Assembly (NCBI GenBank): GCA_019114305.1 | Contig: DXFU01000079.1 | Span: 1-32,658 of the forward strand | Length of the DNA stretch: 32,658 nt | From: Candidatus Hungatella pullicola | Lineage (GTDB): Bacteria > Bacillota > Clostridia > Lachnospirales > Lachnospiraceae | Direction of reading: 5' to 3' | Part shown: positions 7,473 through 15,413 of the stretch, one piece after another | How positions within the stretch are numbered: position 1 is the stretch's first letter | Layout of the letters: every line of letters begins with the position of its first letter | Notes under the pieces: model-generated | Seen by the model: only the letters and a program-made list of their open reading frames with translations | Database searches by the model: none | What the model was told of the DNA's origin: nothing | Position numbers and translations under genes: made by a program

Positions 7473-8864
7473 CTATCTTTTTAATAGATTTTCTCCCACT
7501 TTTACAATATCTCCGGCGCCCATAGTTATCAACAAATCACCGTGTATACATTTTTGCAAAATAAATTCTTCTATTTGATCAAATGTGGAAAAGTAGTGGG
7601 CCTTTCCTCCTGCTTTTATAATTCTGTCCTGTATATCTTTTGAACTTATCCCAAGAGTATCCGTCTCTCTGGCCGCATAAATATCTGCCAGAATTACTTC
7701 ATCCGCAAGGGAAAGAGCCTGGGCAAATTCATCTAAAAAGGCCTTGGTTCTTGTGTATGTATGAGGCTGGAATACAACCCAAAGCTTATTATGTGGATAA
7801 TGTTTTGCTGCCTCCAGCGTAGCCTGTATTTCCTGAGGATGGTGTGCATAATCGTCAACAATGGTAATTCCGTTTACTTCTCCTTTTTTCTCAAACCTGC
7901 GGTTAGTTCCTGTAAATTTGGAAAGTCCTTCTTGAATACGCAAAAGAGAAATTCCCAGCTCCGCACAAGCCGCCGCCGCTGCAAGAGAATTGTAAACATT
8001 ATGCTCGCCGGGAACTCCCAGAGAAACAGAGCACACCTTCTCTCCCCGAATCACCAGATCGTAGGAAGGCCTTGCCATCTGATCAAACCGAATATTTTCT
8101 GCCCGGAAATCACAGTCTTCTTCTTTTCCAAAGGTGACGATCCTGCACGTAAGCCCCTCTGTTATCTCAGAAAGTCTGGGAACAGCACGATTAAGAATCA
8201 GCGCACCTCTTTCAGGAATCCGTCCTGCAAACAGATGAAAGGAATGTCTGATATCCTCAATATCTTTAAAGAAATCCAAATGATCCGCTTCTATATTTAA
8301 TATAACCCCAATGGTAGGATTAAATTCCAAAAAGCTGTTGGTATATTCACAGGCTTCTGTAACGAAAAGATCAGAACTTCCTACACGAATATTTCCCCCA
8401 ATAGAATTGAGAATTCCTCCTACGGAAATGGTGGGATCTTCATCGGCTGCCAGCAGAATTTCCGTAATCATGGAGGTCGTAGTGGTCTTTCCATGAGTTC
8501 CCGCCACAGCCACAGAATGACGGTAATTTTTCATCATCTGTCCTAAAAGCTGAGCTCTGGTGAGCATCGGAAGTCCCATCTCCACCGCTCTTTTGTATTC
8601 CGGATTATCTTCATGAACAGCGGCAGTATAGACCACTGCCTGGACCTGAGAGCTTATATTCTCTTCCCTCTGACCAATATAGATTTTTACCCCTCTGGCC
8701 TCCAGATGGTCTGTAAGGGAAGAACGCTTGGCATCTGAGCCGGAAACGGAAAATCCCTCATCTATAAGAATTTCCGCCAGGCCGCTCATGCTGATACCTC
8801 CGATTCCTATAAAGTGTATTGCTTCTGGTTTATGAAAATCAATCTGATACATTCTATCATCCAT
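7473..8864 (-). CDS. murC: UDP-N-acetylmuramate--L-alanine ligase
   Basis: First amino-acid-adding enzyme of peptidoglycan synthesis: joins L-Ala to UDP-MurNAc with ATP in the cytoplasm. N-terminal Rossmann motif is IHFIGIGGISMSGLAEIL (about 16-33), the ATP loop is AGTHGKTTTTSM (121-132), the Mur-ligase central region is EACEYTNSFLEFNP, and the C-terminal domain carries DDYAHHPQEIQATL. The 463-aa length is normal. The first ATG (8864) sits directly against the AAGG of the Shine-Dalgarno sequence. The ATG at 8852 (MYQIDF) has AAGGA 11 bases upstream and may be the real start. It precedes the dnaD operon by 232 bp. One further perfect DnaA box lies inside the gene at 7792-7800. Confidence 0.95.
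   Translation of the reverse strand: MDDRMYQIDFHKPEAIHFIGIGGISMSGLAEILIDEGFSVSGSDAKRSSLTDHLEARGVKIYIGQREENISSQVQAVVYTAAVHEDNPEYKRAVEMGLPMLTRAQLLGQMMKNYRHSVAVAGTHGKTTTTSMITEILLAADEDPTISVGGILNSIGGNIRVGSSDLFVTEACEYTNSFLEFNPTIGVILNIEADHLDFFKDIEDIRHSFHLFAGRIPERGALILNRAVPRLSEITEGLTCRIVTFGKEEDCDFRAENIRFDQMARPSYDLVIRGEKVCSVSLGVPGEHNVYNSLAAAAACAELGISLLRIQEGLSKFTGTNRRFEKKGEVNGITIVDDYAHHPQEIQATLEAAKHYPHNKLWVVFQPHTYTRTKAFLDEFAQALSLADEVILADIYAARETDTLGISSKDIQDRIIKAGGKAHYFSTFDQIEEFILQKCIHGDLLITMGAGDIVKVGENLLKR
7792..7800 (-). promoter_or_regulatory. Perfect DnaA box inside murC
   Basis: TTATCCACA on the minus strand, the fifth perfect copy within about 510 bp and in the same orientation as the other four. 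It may belong to the same DnaA-binding cluster or be chance within the coding sequence. Confidence 0.4.
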
Positions 8865-9071
8865 CCTTCTATGTATTTGGTCCCGACTGCACGGGGTATT
8901 TCTTCGTTAACAGCAATTAAACTGAACTGCTGTTTCCGAAACCCTTGACAACTTTTCTTACGTGATCTGAAAGCGTCCTGATTTTATTATATAAAAAAAA
9001 CAGGAGAAAATCCACTGGTTCCCCCCTGGTTTTCACCGGATATAAAACGATCTCTACTCAAAAACAAAACT
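8865..9071. other. Divergent gap between murC and the beta-lactamase gene
   Basis: No gene is supported here. It should hold the murC promoter, but no convincing -35/-10 pair was found on the minus strand. A hairpin with a T-run on the minus strand is listed separately. Confidence 0.5.
8993..9034 (-). terminator. Possible minus-strand terminator or murC leader hairpin
   Basis: On the minus strand GAAAACCA (9034-9027) pairs with TGGATTTTC (9014-9006) with one bulge. After five bases it is followed by eight T (9000-8993). No minus gene lies just upstream, so it either blocks antisense read-through into murC or attenuates a longer murC leader. Confidence 0.35.
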
Positions 9072-9100
9072 TTGTCAGCACAGATGGAACCTGATATAAT
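9072..9100 (+). promoter_or_regulatory. Near-consensus promoter for the class D beta-lactamase gene
   Basis: TTGTCA (9072-9077), 17-nt spacer, TATAAT (9095-9100), about 75 nt before the GTG start. No clear BlaI/MecI-type operator was seen, so constitutive expression is plausible. Confidence 0.8.
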
Positions 9101-9180
9101 TAAAAAAGCCATATCTTGGATGATGCAAAAGCAAAAAAACAGCAGGCGTAAGTTTGAACCATATCAGGAGGAATCATACA

Positions 9181-10146
9181 GTGAAAACGAAAAAATTATA
9201 CAGCGCTGTTCTGGTCATAGCGCTATTGGCCTTAAATGGCTGCGGAGAAAAACAGGAAACCCAACGTGTTTCCCTGCCTTCCCAATCCCTTACCACTTCA
9301 TCTCCTCAAACAGAGTCTGAAACACAGGCGCTCTCAAAGGACAGTATTTCAGAGAATATTATTATAGAAGAAACTGTCTGTGAACCAATTATGGAATCAA
9401 TGGACTGGTCCAGTTACTTTGACGGACTCAATGGCTCTGCCGTAATCTATAGTCCTGGGGAAAATTCTTATCAAATATATAATCAGGAATTGGCCTCCAC
9501 ACAGCGCTCTCCCTGTTCTACTTTTAAAATAATCTCTTCTCTAATTGGGCTGGAAAAGGGAATCATTGTACCGGAAGATTCGGTCCGACCATGGAGCGGT
9601 GAGATTTTCTGGAATCCGGATTGGAATCAGGATATTAACTTTGAAGACGCCTTCCGCGCTTCCTGTGTCTGGTACTTCAGACAGGTGATTGATGAAATCG
9701 GTGCAGATACCATTCAGAAAGAATTGAACCGGCTGGAATACGGCAATTGTGATATATCTGACTGGGAAGGAAAGCTAAATACAAATAACAGCAATCGGGC
9801 ATTAACCGGCTTCTGGATTGAATCATCCCTGAAACTGTCTCCCAAGGAACAAACAGAGGTAATGGAACGAATTTTCGGGAATCAATCCGGTTACTCCAAA
9901 GAGACATTGGAGGAATTGAAAAACGTCATGCTTGTATCAGAAGAGAAAGAAACCGGCCTTTCTGTTTACGGCAAAACAGGAATGGGAAAAGAAGAGGGAA
10001 TCACAGTTGACTGCTGGTTTACAGGTTTTGCAGACAAAGCGGGAGATCAATTTTATTTCTGTGTCTATCTGGGAGAATCTGACGGGAAAGAGATCTCCAG
10101 CGGCAAAGCAAAGGAAATTGCCCTGGATATAATTTCTGACTGCTAA
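9181..10146 (+). CDS. Class D (OXA/CDD-like) beta-lactamase, lipoprotein
   Basis: Serine hydrolase of 321 aa anchored outside the membrane. A signal segment ends in the lipobox LNGC (C21). All class D landmarks are present: active-site STFK (S113, K116), SCV (161-163), YGN (187-189), the FWIESSLKLSP stretch (211-221), KTG (265-267) and WFTG (279-282). Class A enzymes would have SDN and a Glu166 motif, and BlaR1/MecR1 sensors would have an N-terminal metalloprotease part; neither is seen here. The start is GTG at 9181 with AGGAGG 9 bases upstream; the in-frame ATG at 9154 would precede that site. It stands alone between divergent murC and the Hsp20 genes. Actual beta-lactam hydrolysis, versus a cell-wall role, cannot be told from sequence. 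No clear terminator follows. Confidence 0.87.
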   Translation: MKTKKLYSAVLVIALLALNGCGEKQETQRVSLPSQSLTTSSPQTESETQALSKDSISENIIIEETVCEPIMESMDWSSYFDGLNGSAVIYSPGENSYQIYNQELASTQRSPCSTFKIISSLIGLEKGIIVPEDSVRPWSGEIFWNPDWNQDINFEDAFRASCVWYFRQVIDEIGADTIQKELNRLEYGNCDISDWEGKLNTNNSNRALTGFWIESSLKLSPKEQTEVMERIFGNQSGYSKETLEELKNVMLVSEEKETGLSVYGKTGMGKEEGITVDCWFTGFADKAGDQFYFCVYLGESDGKEISSGKAKEIALDIISDC

Positions 10147-10375
10147 AAGGCCCGTTGGCAGCGTTCACCGTTTTTACAAAAGAATTCGCACCCGTCTATT
10201 GTTTGCTGTAATTGGGTTTTATCTTGCATGATCAAATCACTCAGCCCCTTATTTCCTCGTTCCTGCGGCATTTATGTTTCTGCCAAGGCCTATCAGAGAT
10301 GGTCAATCTGTGCAGAAGGTGTGAATCCTCTAAAATCAGGGAAAATCAAGAATTCACAATTTTTTCACAAAATAA
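10147..10375. other. Gap between the beta-lactamase and the Hsp20 promoter
   Basis: About 230 bases with no supported gene. The only open frame crossing it (10228-10551) runs over the Hsp20 promoter and ribosome binding site and has no start signal. No good terminator hairpin for the beta-lactamase gene was found. Confidence 0.5.
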
Positions 10376-10402
10376 TTAGCACTCGCCTCTTGACTTTGCT
10401 AA
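10376..10402 (+). promoter_or_regulatory. Degenerate CIRCE element (HrcA operator)
   Basis: TTAGCACTC-N9-CTTTGCTAA. The left arm matches the CIRCE consensus perfectly; the right arm matches 6 of 9 positions of GAGTGCTAA. The 9-nt spacing is exact, and the element covers the -35 box of the Hsp20 promoter, as expected of a repressor site. Control by HrcA is inferred; the hrcA gene is not in the window. Confidence 0.6.
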
Positions 10403-10418
10403 TAATGCGTGTTATATT
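10390..10418 (+). promoter_or_regulatory. Promoter of the Hsp20 operon
   Basis: TTGACT (10390-10395), 17-nt spacer, TATATT (10413-10418). The leader is about 115 nt long and contains a small hairpin (GGAAAT-GAAA-ATTTCC) before the ribosome binding site AAAAGGAG. Confidence 0.8.
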
Positions 10419-10537
10419 ACATATAGAACAAAGGAAGAGAAATAAAAAAGGAAATGAAAATTTCCGGCAGCTGAATCTTCCGGTTCCAGGAAACAAGGTA
10501 ATTGTATATAGCGTTTATAGAAAAGGAGCGATGATTT

Positions 10538-10957
10538 ATGTTAATGCCTAGTATTTTTGGAGATAATTTATTTGATGACTTTTTCGATTTTCCTTTTGGA
10601 GGGTATCAGACCTCTGAGATGATGAGAACAGACATAAAAGAAACCGATGGAGGTTATGAAATTACCATGAATCTGCCAGGGGTGAAAAAAGAAGATGTAA
10701 AAGGCGAACTGAAAGACGGTTATTTAACTGTAAGCGCCTCTTCTTCTTCCAGTAAAGATGAGAAGAACCAGGAAGGCAGATATATCCGCAGAGAGCGTTA
10801 CAGTGGTTCCTGCAGCAGAAGTTTCTATGTAGGTGATCAGATTACGGAAAATGATGTAAAAGCTAGATTCGAAAACGGCACTTTGAAATTGCTGGTTCCT
10901 AAGAAGGAAGCAAAACCGGCAGTGGAGGACAAAAAGTACATTGCCATTGAAGGATAA
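10538..10957 (+). CDS. Hsp20/alpha-crystallin small heat-shock protein, copy 1
   Basis: ATP-independent cytoplasmic holdase of 139 aa that binds unfolding proteins. It has the N-terminal MLMPSIFGDNLFDDFF, an alpha-crystallin domain from about residue 33 (MRTDIKETDGGYEITMNLPG) through FENGTLKLLVPKKE, and the C-terminal KKYIAIEG with an IxI-like anchor (IAI). AAAAGGAG lies 8-10 bases before the ATG. It is first of a tandem pair; the stop is 88 bp before copy 2. Both copies share almost identical first 12 and last 12 residues, so they arose by duplication. Heat induction through the CIRCE-like site is likely. Confidence 0.93.
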   Translation: MLMPSIFGDNLFDDFFDFPFGGYQTSEMMRTDIKETDGGYEITMNLPGVKKEDVKGELKDGYLTVSASSSSSKDEKNQEGRYIRRERYSGSCSRSFYVGDQITENDVKARFENGTLKLLVPKKEAKPAVEDKKYIAIEG

Positions 10958-11045
10958 TAATCAGATCAAAGCTTACCCTGGAAAAGGGATTGCTTTAAGA
11001 TTATTTTAATATAGATGTTTTTTCTGTCAGAAGGAGGAATGACAT

Positions 11046-11504
11046 ATGTTAATGCCCAGTATTTTTGGTGAAGATTTATTTGATGATTTCTTTGGATTCC
11101 CATTTGATGACAAAGAGATGAAAAAGGCGGAAAAAAAGCTGTATGGACGCCGGGGCAAAAACCTGATGAAGACAGATATTAAGGAAACAGACTCCGCTTA
11201 TGAGCTGGAGATGGATCTGCCTGGATTTAAGAAAGACGAAATCAAAGTATCTCTGGAAAACGGTTATTTGACGATCAGTGCTGCCAGAGGTCTTGATCAG
11301 GATGAACAGGAGAAAAACACCGGCAGGTATATCCGCCGTGAGCGTTACGCCGGATCCTGTGAACGAACTTTCTATGTGGGAGAGGATCTCACCCAGGAAG
11401 ATATTAAAGCGGAATTCAAACATGGTATCCTGAAGCTGACCATTCCAAAAAAGGAGGAACAGCCAGCTGTAGAAGACAAAAAATATATTGCCATTGAAGG
11501 CTGA
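11046..11504 (+). CDS. Hsp20/alpha-crystallin small heat-shock protein, copy 2
   Basis: A 152-aa paralogue of the preceding gene. It begins MLMPSIFGEDLFDDFFGFPF, has a 13-residue lysine-rich insertion (around KEMKKAEKKLYGRRGKN) before the alpha-crystallin domain, then DIKETDSAYELEMDLPGF, GRYIRRERYAGS, FKHGILKLTIPKKE and the same KKYIAIEG tail. AAGGAGG is 8 bases before the ATG. No independent promoter was recognised in the 88-bp gap, so it is probably co-transcribed with copy 1, with a terminator just after it. The differing N-terminal insert suggests different client binding or mixed oligomers, which is inference. Confidence 0.93.
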   Translation: MLMPSIFGEDLFDDFFGFPFDDKEMKKAEKKLYGRRGKNLMKTDIKETDSAYELEMDLPGFKKDEIKVSLENGYLTISAARGLDQDEQEKNTGRYIRRERYAGSCERTFYVGEDLTQEDIKAEFKHGILKLTIPKKEEQPAVEDKKYIAIEG

Positions 11505-11514
11505 TCTTCAATAA

Positions 11515-11561
11515 AACAGAGAGTGCTGACTCATTTATATGGGGCAGCGCCCTCTGTTTTT
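11515..11561 (+). terminator. Terminator after the Hsp20 pair, possibly bidirectional
   Basis: Arms 11515-11528 and 11545-11558 form a 14-bp stem with one mismatch and one G-T pair, followed by TTTTTATT. It begins 10 bases after the Hsp20 stop and ends 11 bases before the stop of the convergent beta-propeller gene. The minus-strand side is followed by TTTATTG. Confidence 0.75.
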
Positions 11562-11571
11562 ATTTACCATT

Positions 11572-13416
11572 TTATTCGTAAACTGTTTCTGTTTCCAAAT
11601 CCACAATCCAAAACACGGTTTCTTCTGTCTTTGTATCCGCATCCGGAAGATTTCCAATGTCTCCGTTTCTTCCGTTTGCTTCCAGTCCCTGGAAAGGAAG
11701 ACTGTATTTTGTTGTAAAAAGGATACGCTCCAGCTGATACACGGAAGCTGCCGCATATCCGCTTTTACTGCCTTCTTCACCGGCGCAGGAAGCAGTCACT
11801 GTAACCCGGTTCTCAACCGCGTCTGCCTTAATTCCTATATGAAGATCCTCATTTCTTTCGTATCTGCAAAGCTTGTTGTCCAGACCAGCGTTTCGCATGT
11901 ATACCCAGCCGTCAGGACGAATCACCGCGCTGGTTATATTCTGCCCATGTCTGTCCTGGAGAAATATGGCGATACCGGAGGATTTCACCTGTCCCACCTT
12001 AAGCTTTGCCTTAATCTCCACAAGGCTTCCAGGGCGAAACAGCCTCATAGCTCTGGTTCTGTTATAAGGATCACAATCTCTAAGACAAAGTCCGCAGCAG
12101 CCGTCAGAGGTTTTAGAAAGCTGAGCCTGATTCCAGGAAGGAACATAAAGATTCCATGTATTTCTCAGCTTCTCTTCTGTCATCTCTTCCATCCGGTCAT
12201 GGACATCCTGATTCCACACACTCTTAATTGGAACTGGCACCCTGGCTATCCACATATCCTCTTTATTCACACTGTAAGCCACCCACATTGCCATGTCATC
12301 AGGGCTCTGGTTTGCTTCTGTGATCCCTCTCACATACTGAGGTCCCAGATTCTTAAGCCTTCCTTCATAACGACACGGCTCTGTCTCAGGTACAATAGCT
12401 GCCAGGTTATCGAAATCTACTCCATTGTCTCCTGTCTGTACCGCCAAAGGCCACCGGTGGGCGCTGTCCGCCGTTGGATTGTACACCAGGGCATATTTTC
12501 CATCAGCAGTTTTCTGACCCCATACCTTTCCGCTTGCTGTCTCAATGGACACAGACTTTTTAATAGGAGTCCAGTTTTGGCCTCCATCTTCGCTTATGCT
12601 GGTCATGGAATCCTTAAACACACCCATAATCCGTCCGTCTGGCAGCGTGTAGTAGGACAGAGCTCTTCCATCCGGCCTGGAAAAAAAAGCTGTATCCAGC
12701 CTCTCTTCCTCCCACCACTGCTGCGTTACCAGACGGTTTTCCAAAAGCTCCCGGCAGGCCTGACGAAACCCTTCATCCTCTGATTCCTTATAAAACGGAA
12801 AGACATCGGTATTTTCCTTGTTATAGCCTCCCGGCTCATTGTATCTCAGCCAATAAATGGGGGAGAGAGAAAAATCAGAATAAACCTCACGAACAGCTCG
12901 GCCTACGCCGTATCCATTGTTGGGCGCAGTGTGGCAGTCAGGAGACAGGCCATAAAAAGTCATCACCAGAAACCGTCCTGAACTGGCCGTATAAAATCCC
13001 ATCCTGTGATGGACAATGCAGGGAATTCTAGCCGTATGAATGTACTCTCTCTTAGGCCCCCGATAAGGCTCACTGGAAATATCAATAGAAGGAAAGACCT
13101 CAATGGGATTTTCCCAGTGAATTCCGTCTTCCGAAAAACAGAGAAATGCGGCAGAAGGAGGTTCATGTTCACTGGATGGACCGCCAAGATACTCATAAAC
13201 AAACTTTCCATGAAACCATGCCACCATGGGGGCGTGATTATAAGTAAACCCTCTTCCTTCAGGGGACAATTCCTTATTCTTTGCCGCTCGCACAACTTGA
13301 TAACAGCAGGCACCAGCTGCGTGGCGCAGTCCTCCATCCTGAAAGCGCACATCCGCTTTTTCTTTATTATGGCAGTGAATGTCATCATTTGCCATTTGTA
13401 TCTCTCTGTAAGTCAT
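11572..13416 (-). CDS. Asp-box (BNR/sialidase-like) beta-propeller protein, putative glycosidase or lyase
   Basis: A 614-aa cytoplasmic protein; no signal peptide or membrane segment is visible. It has two clear Asp-boxes, SEDGIHW (95-101) and SEDGGQNW (275-282), and blade-like repeats of Gly/Trp-rich strands over about 30-440, as in sialidase-type propellers. The last ~140 residues (from about 470, AMRLFRPGSLVEIKAKLKVG, AIFLQDRHGQNITSAVIRPD) look like a concanavalin-like jelly roll. The start at 13416 has AGGAGG 5 bases upstream; an extension to 13479 would include that site. It is the last gene of the eight-gene operon, after the importer permeases, so it probably acts on an imported glycoside. 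A classical sialidase arginine triad could not be confirmed by eye, and neighbours lack sialic-acid genes apart from a DapA/NanA-fold aldolase. The substrate is unknown. Family placement is moderate, activity open. Confidence 0.6.
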   Translation of the reverse strand: MTYREIQMANDDIHCHNKEKADVRFQDGGLRHAAGACCYQVVRAAKNKELSPEGRGFTYNHAPMVAWFHGKFVYEYLGGPSSEHEPPSAAFLCFSEDGIHWENPIEVFPSIDISSEPYRGPKREYIHTARIPCIVHHRMGFYTASSGRFLVMTFYGLSPDCHTAPNNGYGVGRAVREVYSDFSLSPIYWLRYNEPGGYNKENTDVFPFYKESEDEGFRQACRELLENRLVTQQWWEEERLDTAFFSRPDGRALSYYTLPDGRIMGVFKDSMTSISEDGGQNWTPIKKSVSIETASGKVWGQKTADGKYALVYNPTADSAHRWPLAVQTGDNGVDFDNLAAIVPETEPCRYEGRLKNLGPQYVRGITEANQSPDDMAMWVAYSVNKEDMWIARVPVPIKSVWNQDVHDRMEEMTEEKLRNTWNLYVPSWNQAQLSKTSDGCCGLCLRDCDPYNRTRAMRLFRPGSLVEIKAKLKVGQVKSSGIAIFLQDRHGQNITSAVIRPDGWVYMRNAGLDNKLCRYERNEDLHIGIKADAVENRVTVTASCAGEEGSKSGYAAASVYQLERILFTTKYSLPFQGLEANGRNGDIGNLPDADTKTEETVFWIVDLETETVYE

Positions 13417-13466
13417 ATATACCTCCTGTGAATTTACATTATTTGATCTTCTCTTCTGCAGCAGGA

Positions 13467-13497
13467 AAAGCAGCCGCACTCTTTCTGCCGCTGCTTT
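13467..13497 (-). other. Hairpin between permease and beta-propeller genes
   Basis: AAAGCAGC (13467-13474) pairs with GCTGCTTT (13490-13497), with an inner GCA/TGC step after a C-C mismatch. It lies in the 89-bp gap and has no T-run on the minus strand, so it looks like an mRNA processing or stability hairpin rather than a full terminator. Confidence 0.4.
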
Positions 13498-13505
13498 CTC
13501 TATTA

Positions 13506-14381
13506 TCAGCCCTTTACAGAGCCCAGTAAAATTCCCTTTTTAAAATACTTCTGCACAAACGGATATACGCAGATAATAGGCACCATAGCCACGAAAATAG
13601 CTGCAGATTTCAGGTTCTGCTGGTTCAAAAGCACATCATTCTGCACTACGTTTCTGAAAGCTGTAGACGCATCGCCGCTTACAATAACAACTCGCTTCAG
13701 CACCTGCTGAATGGTCTGATACTTGTCACTCTTTAAGTACATCTGCGGAACCAGGTACTGATTCCAGATCTGTACTGCGTAAAACGTGCCGATCGTAGCC
13801 AGAATGGGCTTTGACAGGGGCATATATACTTTTGACAGAATCTGAAACTGATTGGCTCCGTCTACCGTAGCCGCCTCCTCAAGCTCCCCTGGAATCCCTT
13901 CCAAATATGTCTTACAAATAATAAGGAACTGGGTATTGATCATACTTGGAATAATCATAACCAACGGGTTGTCTACAAAACCACAGGCGCTGTAAATAAT
14001 ATACTGGGGAATGATACCGGCCTCGAATACCCATGTGATGGTAAATAATCCCATAATTACATACCGCTGTTTTAATTGAGGCCTTGATAAGGCATATGCG
14101 GTAATATAAGTTCCAACAATAGCCACAATGGTTCCCGCAATGGTGTAAATAAAAGAGTTCATCAAACCGCCGAATACATTGAGATCATCATTACTGAGAA
14201 CGTATTTAAATGCTTCCAGGTTGAACCCCTTTGGAAAAAATGTCACTTCACCTCTTGCAAGGTAAGTTCCGTCGCTGCAGGCAATAAAGAAAATGTAAAT
14301 AAAAGGATATACACAGAGCAGCGCAATAAGGATTAAAATTGTATTATTTACTATGTCAAAAAGCTTTACTTTTTTCTTCAT
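13506..14381 (-). CDS. Carbohydrate ABC transporter permease, YtcP/LplC type
   Basis: Inner-membrane permease subunit of 291 aa with about six transmembrane helices; the first is ILILIALLCVYPFIYIFFIA. The ABC permease EAA loop is visible as IPGELEEAATVDGANQFQILSKVYMPLSKPI in outline (EEAATVDGA...PLSKP), the contact site for the ATPase. The C-terminus QKYFKKGILLGSVKG is the hallmark ending of the LplC/YtcP family. The start at 14381 (MKKKVKLFD) is preferred because AAGGA lies 9 bases upstream; the ATG at 14405 has no ribosome binding site. It partners the upstream permease and the binding protein. No ATPase gene lies in the operon. The transported ligand is unknown but probably an oligosaccharide or acidic glycoside. 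Confidence 0.92.
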   Translation of the reverse strand: MKKKVKLFDIVNNTILILIALLCVYPFIYIFFIACSDGTYLARGEVTFFPKGFNLEAFKYVLSNDDLNVFGGLMNSFIYTIAGTIVAIVGTYITAYALSRPQLKQRYVIMGLFTITWVFEAGIIPQYIIYSACGFVDNPLVMIIPSMINTQFLIICKTYLEGIPGELEEAATVDGANQFQILSKVYMPLSKPILATIGTFYAVQIWNQYLVPQMYLKSDKYQTIQQVLKRVVIVSGDASTAFRNVVQNDVLLNQQNLKSAAIFVAMVPIICVYPFVQKYFKKGILLGSVKG

Positions 14382-14411
14382 TTTGTTCCGTCCTTCCTCC
14401 TGCATCCTGTC

Positions 14412-15380
14412 TTAGAACAGACGTGTTTCCGAATACTTGGCTGCCAGCTTATTGGCAATGATTACCAGGGCAAAAGCAATCAGTGACTTCAGAATATTAA
14501 CTGCGGTGCCATAGCTGTAGTCCGGAAAACCTGCGGATTCAAAGGCAATTCGATATACGTAGCTCTGAATAACATCTGCGGTCTCATAAACGCTTGGATT
14601 ATACATCAGCAAAATACGGTCAAGGTCTACAGAAAAAATATTTCCAATACTGATAATCAGCATTATAACAATAGAACTGGAAATCTGAGGCAGTGTAATG
14701 CGAAACATTTTCTGCCACCGGTTGGCTCCGTCTACTTCTGCCGCCTCATAGAGAGACTGGTCAATGGAAGTAATGCCGGCCAGATAAATAATGGAAGAAT
14801 AACCAAAGGTCTGCCAAATCTGAAGGATAATATACAGGGGACGGAACCATTTAGGCTCTGCCATAAAGTATATAGGATCTCCCCCGAAAAACTCTATAAT
14901 GCTGTTGATTAATCCGTAGGAAGGGGAAACCAGGGTATACAAAATCGAAACCATAACCGCCGAAGAAATGAAATAAGGCAGAAAGCTTAAGATCTGTACG
15001 CCGTCTTTGATTTTTTTAACCCGAACCTCATTTAAAAACAAGGAGAATAAAATGGGAATGGGGAATACTACTACGATAGAAAGGACAGCCAAAATGACTG
15101 TATTCTTTACAAGGGTAAGCATATATGGATCTGTAAACACCCGCTTAAAGTTTTCCAAACCAACCCATTTGCTTCCAAAAACGCCCTGAAAAGCGCTGAA
15201 ATCCTCAAAAGCGATTACCATACCTCCCAAAGGTCCCAGCTTAAACAGAATCAAAATAATGATTCCTGGTATCAGAAGAAGATACAGCATATAATTTTTC
15301 TTTAAATCTTTTTTTATCCTCTGCCCCAGCGGTTTCTTCGGCTGTGCTGACACAGCGGCGTTTTTACTCCTTTTGGACAT
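14412..15380 (-). CDS. Carbohydrate ABC transporter permease, LplB/YtfG-class
   Basis: Inner-membrane permease subunit of 322 aa. After a basic N-terminus, the first helix is YMLYLLLIPGIIILILFKLG, then the family signature GPLGGMVIAFEDFSAFQG. The EAA loop is DQSLYEAAEVDGANRWQKM followed by ITLPQI, and the C-terminus is KLAAKYSETRLF. The start at 15380 (MSKRSKN) has GAGAGG 5 bases upstream and is preferred over the ATG at 15413. It lies 88 bp after the binding protein gene and 30 bp before the second permease. LplB-type importers move larger oligosaccharides such as pectin or xylan fragments, which fits a downstream intracellular hydrolase; this is inference. Confidence 0.9.
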   Translation of the reverse strand: MSKRSKNAAVSAQPKKPLGQRIKKDLKKNYMLYLLLIPGIIILILFKLGPLGGMVIAFEDFSAFQGVFGSKWVGLENFKRVFTDPYMLTLVKNTVILAVLSIVVVFPIPILFSLFLNEVRVKKIKDGVQILSFLPYFISSAVMVSILYTLVSPSYGLINSIIEFFGGDPIYFMAEPKWFRPLYIILQIWQTFGYSSIIYLAGITSIDQSLYEAAEVDGANRWQKMFRITLPQISSSIVIMLIISIGNIFSVDLDRILLMYNPSVYETADVIQSYVYRIAFESAGFPDYSYGTAVNILKSLIAFALVIIANKLAAKYSETRLF

Positions 15381-15413
15381 TATAACCTCTCCCTTCCATT
15401 GTATCTCATACAA

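Noticed and set aside
9072..9320. 82-codon open frame overlapping the beta-lactamase start
   Set aside because: It starts at the -35 box of the bla promoter and overlaps the signal peptide region in another frame.
10228..10551. 107-codon open frame upstream of the first Hsp20 gene
   Set aside because: It crosses the CIRCE-like site, promoter and ribosome binding site of the Hsp20 gene, and has no start signal.
11539..12783. 414-codon open frame on the plus strand opposite the beta-propeller gene
   Set aside because: It begins inside the Hsp20 terminator, has no ribosome binding site, and its translation is Cys/His/Ser-rich without domain features. It is the mirror of a real minus-strand gene.
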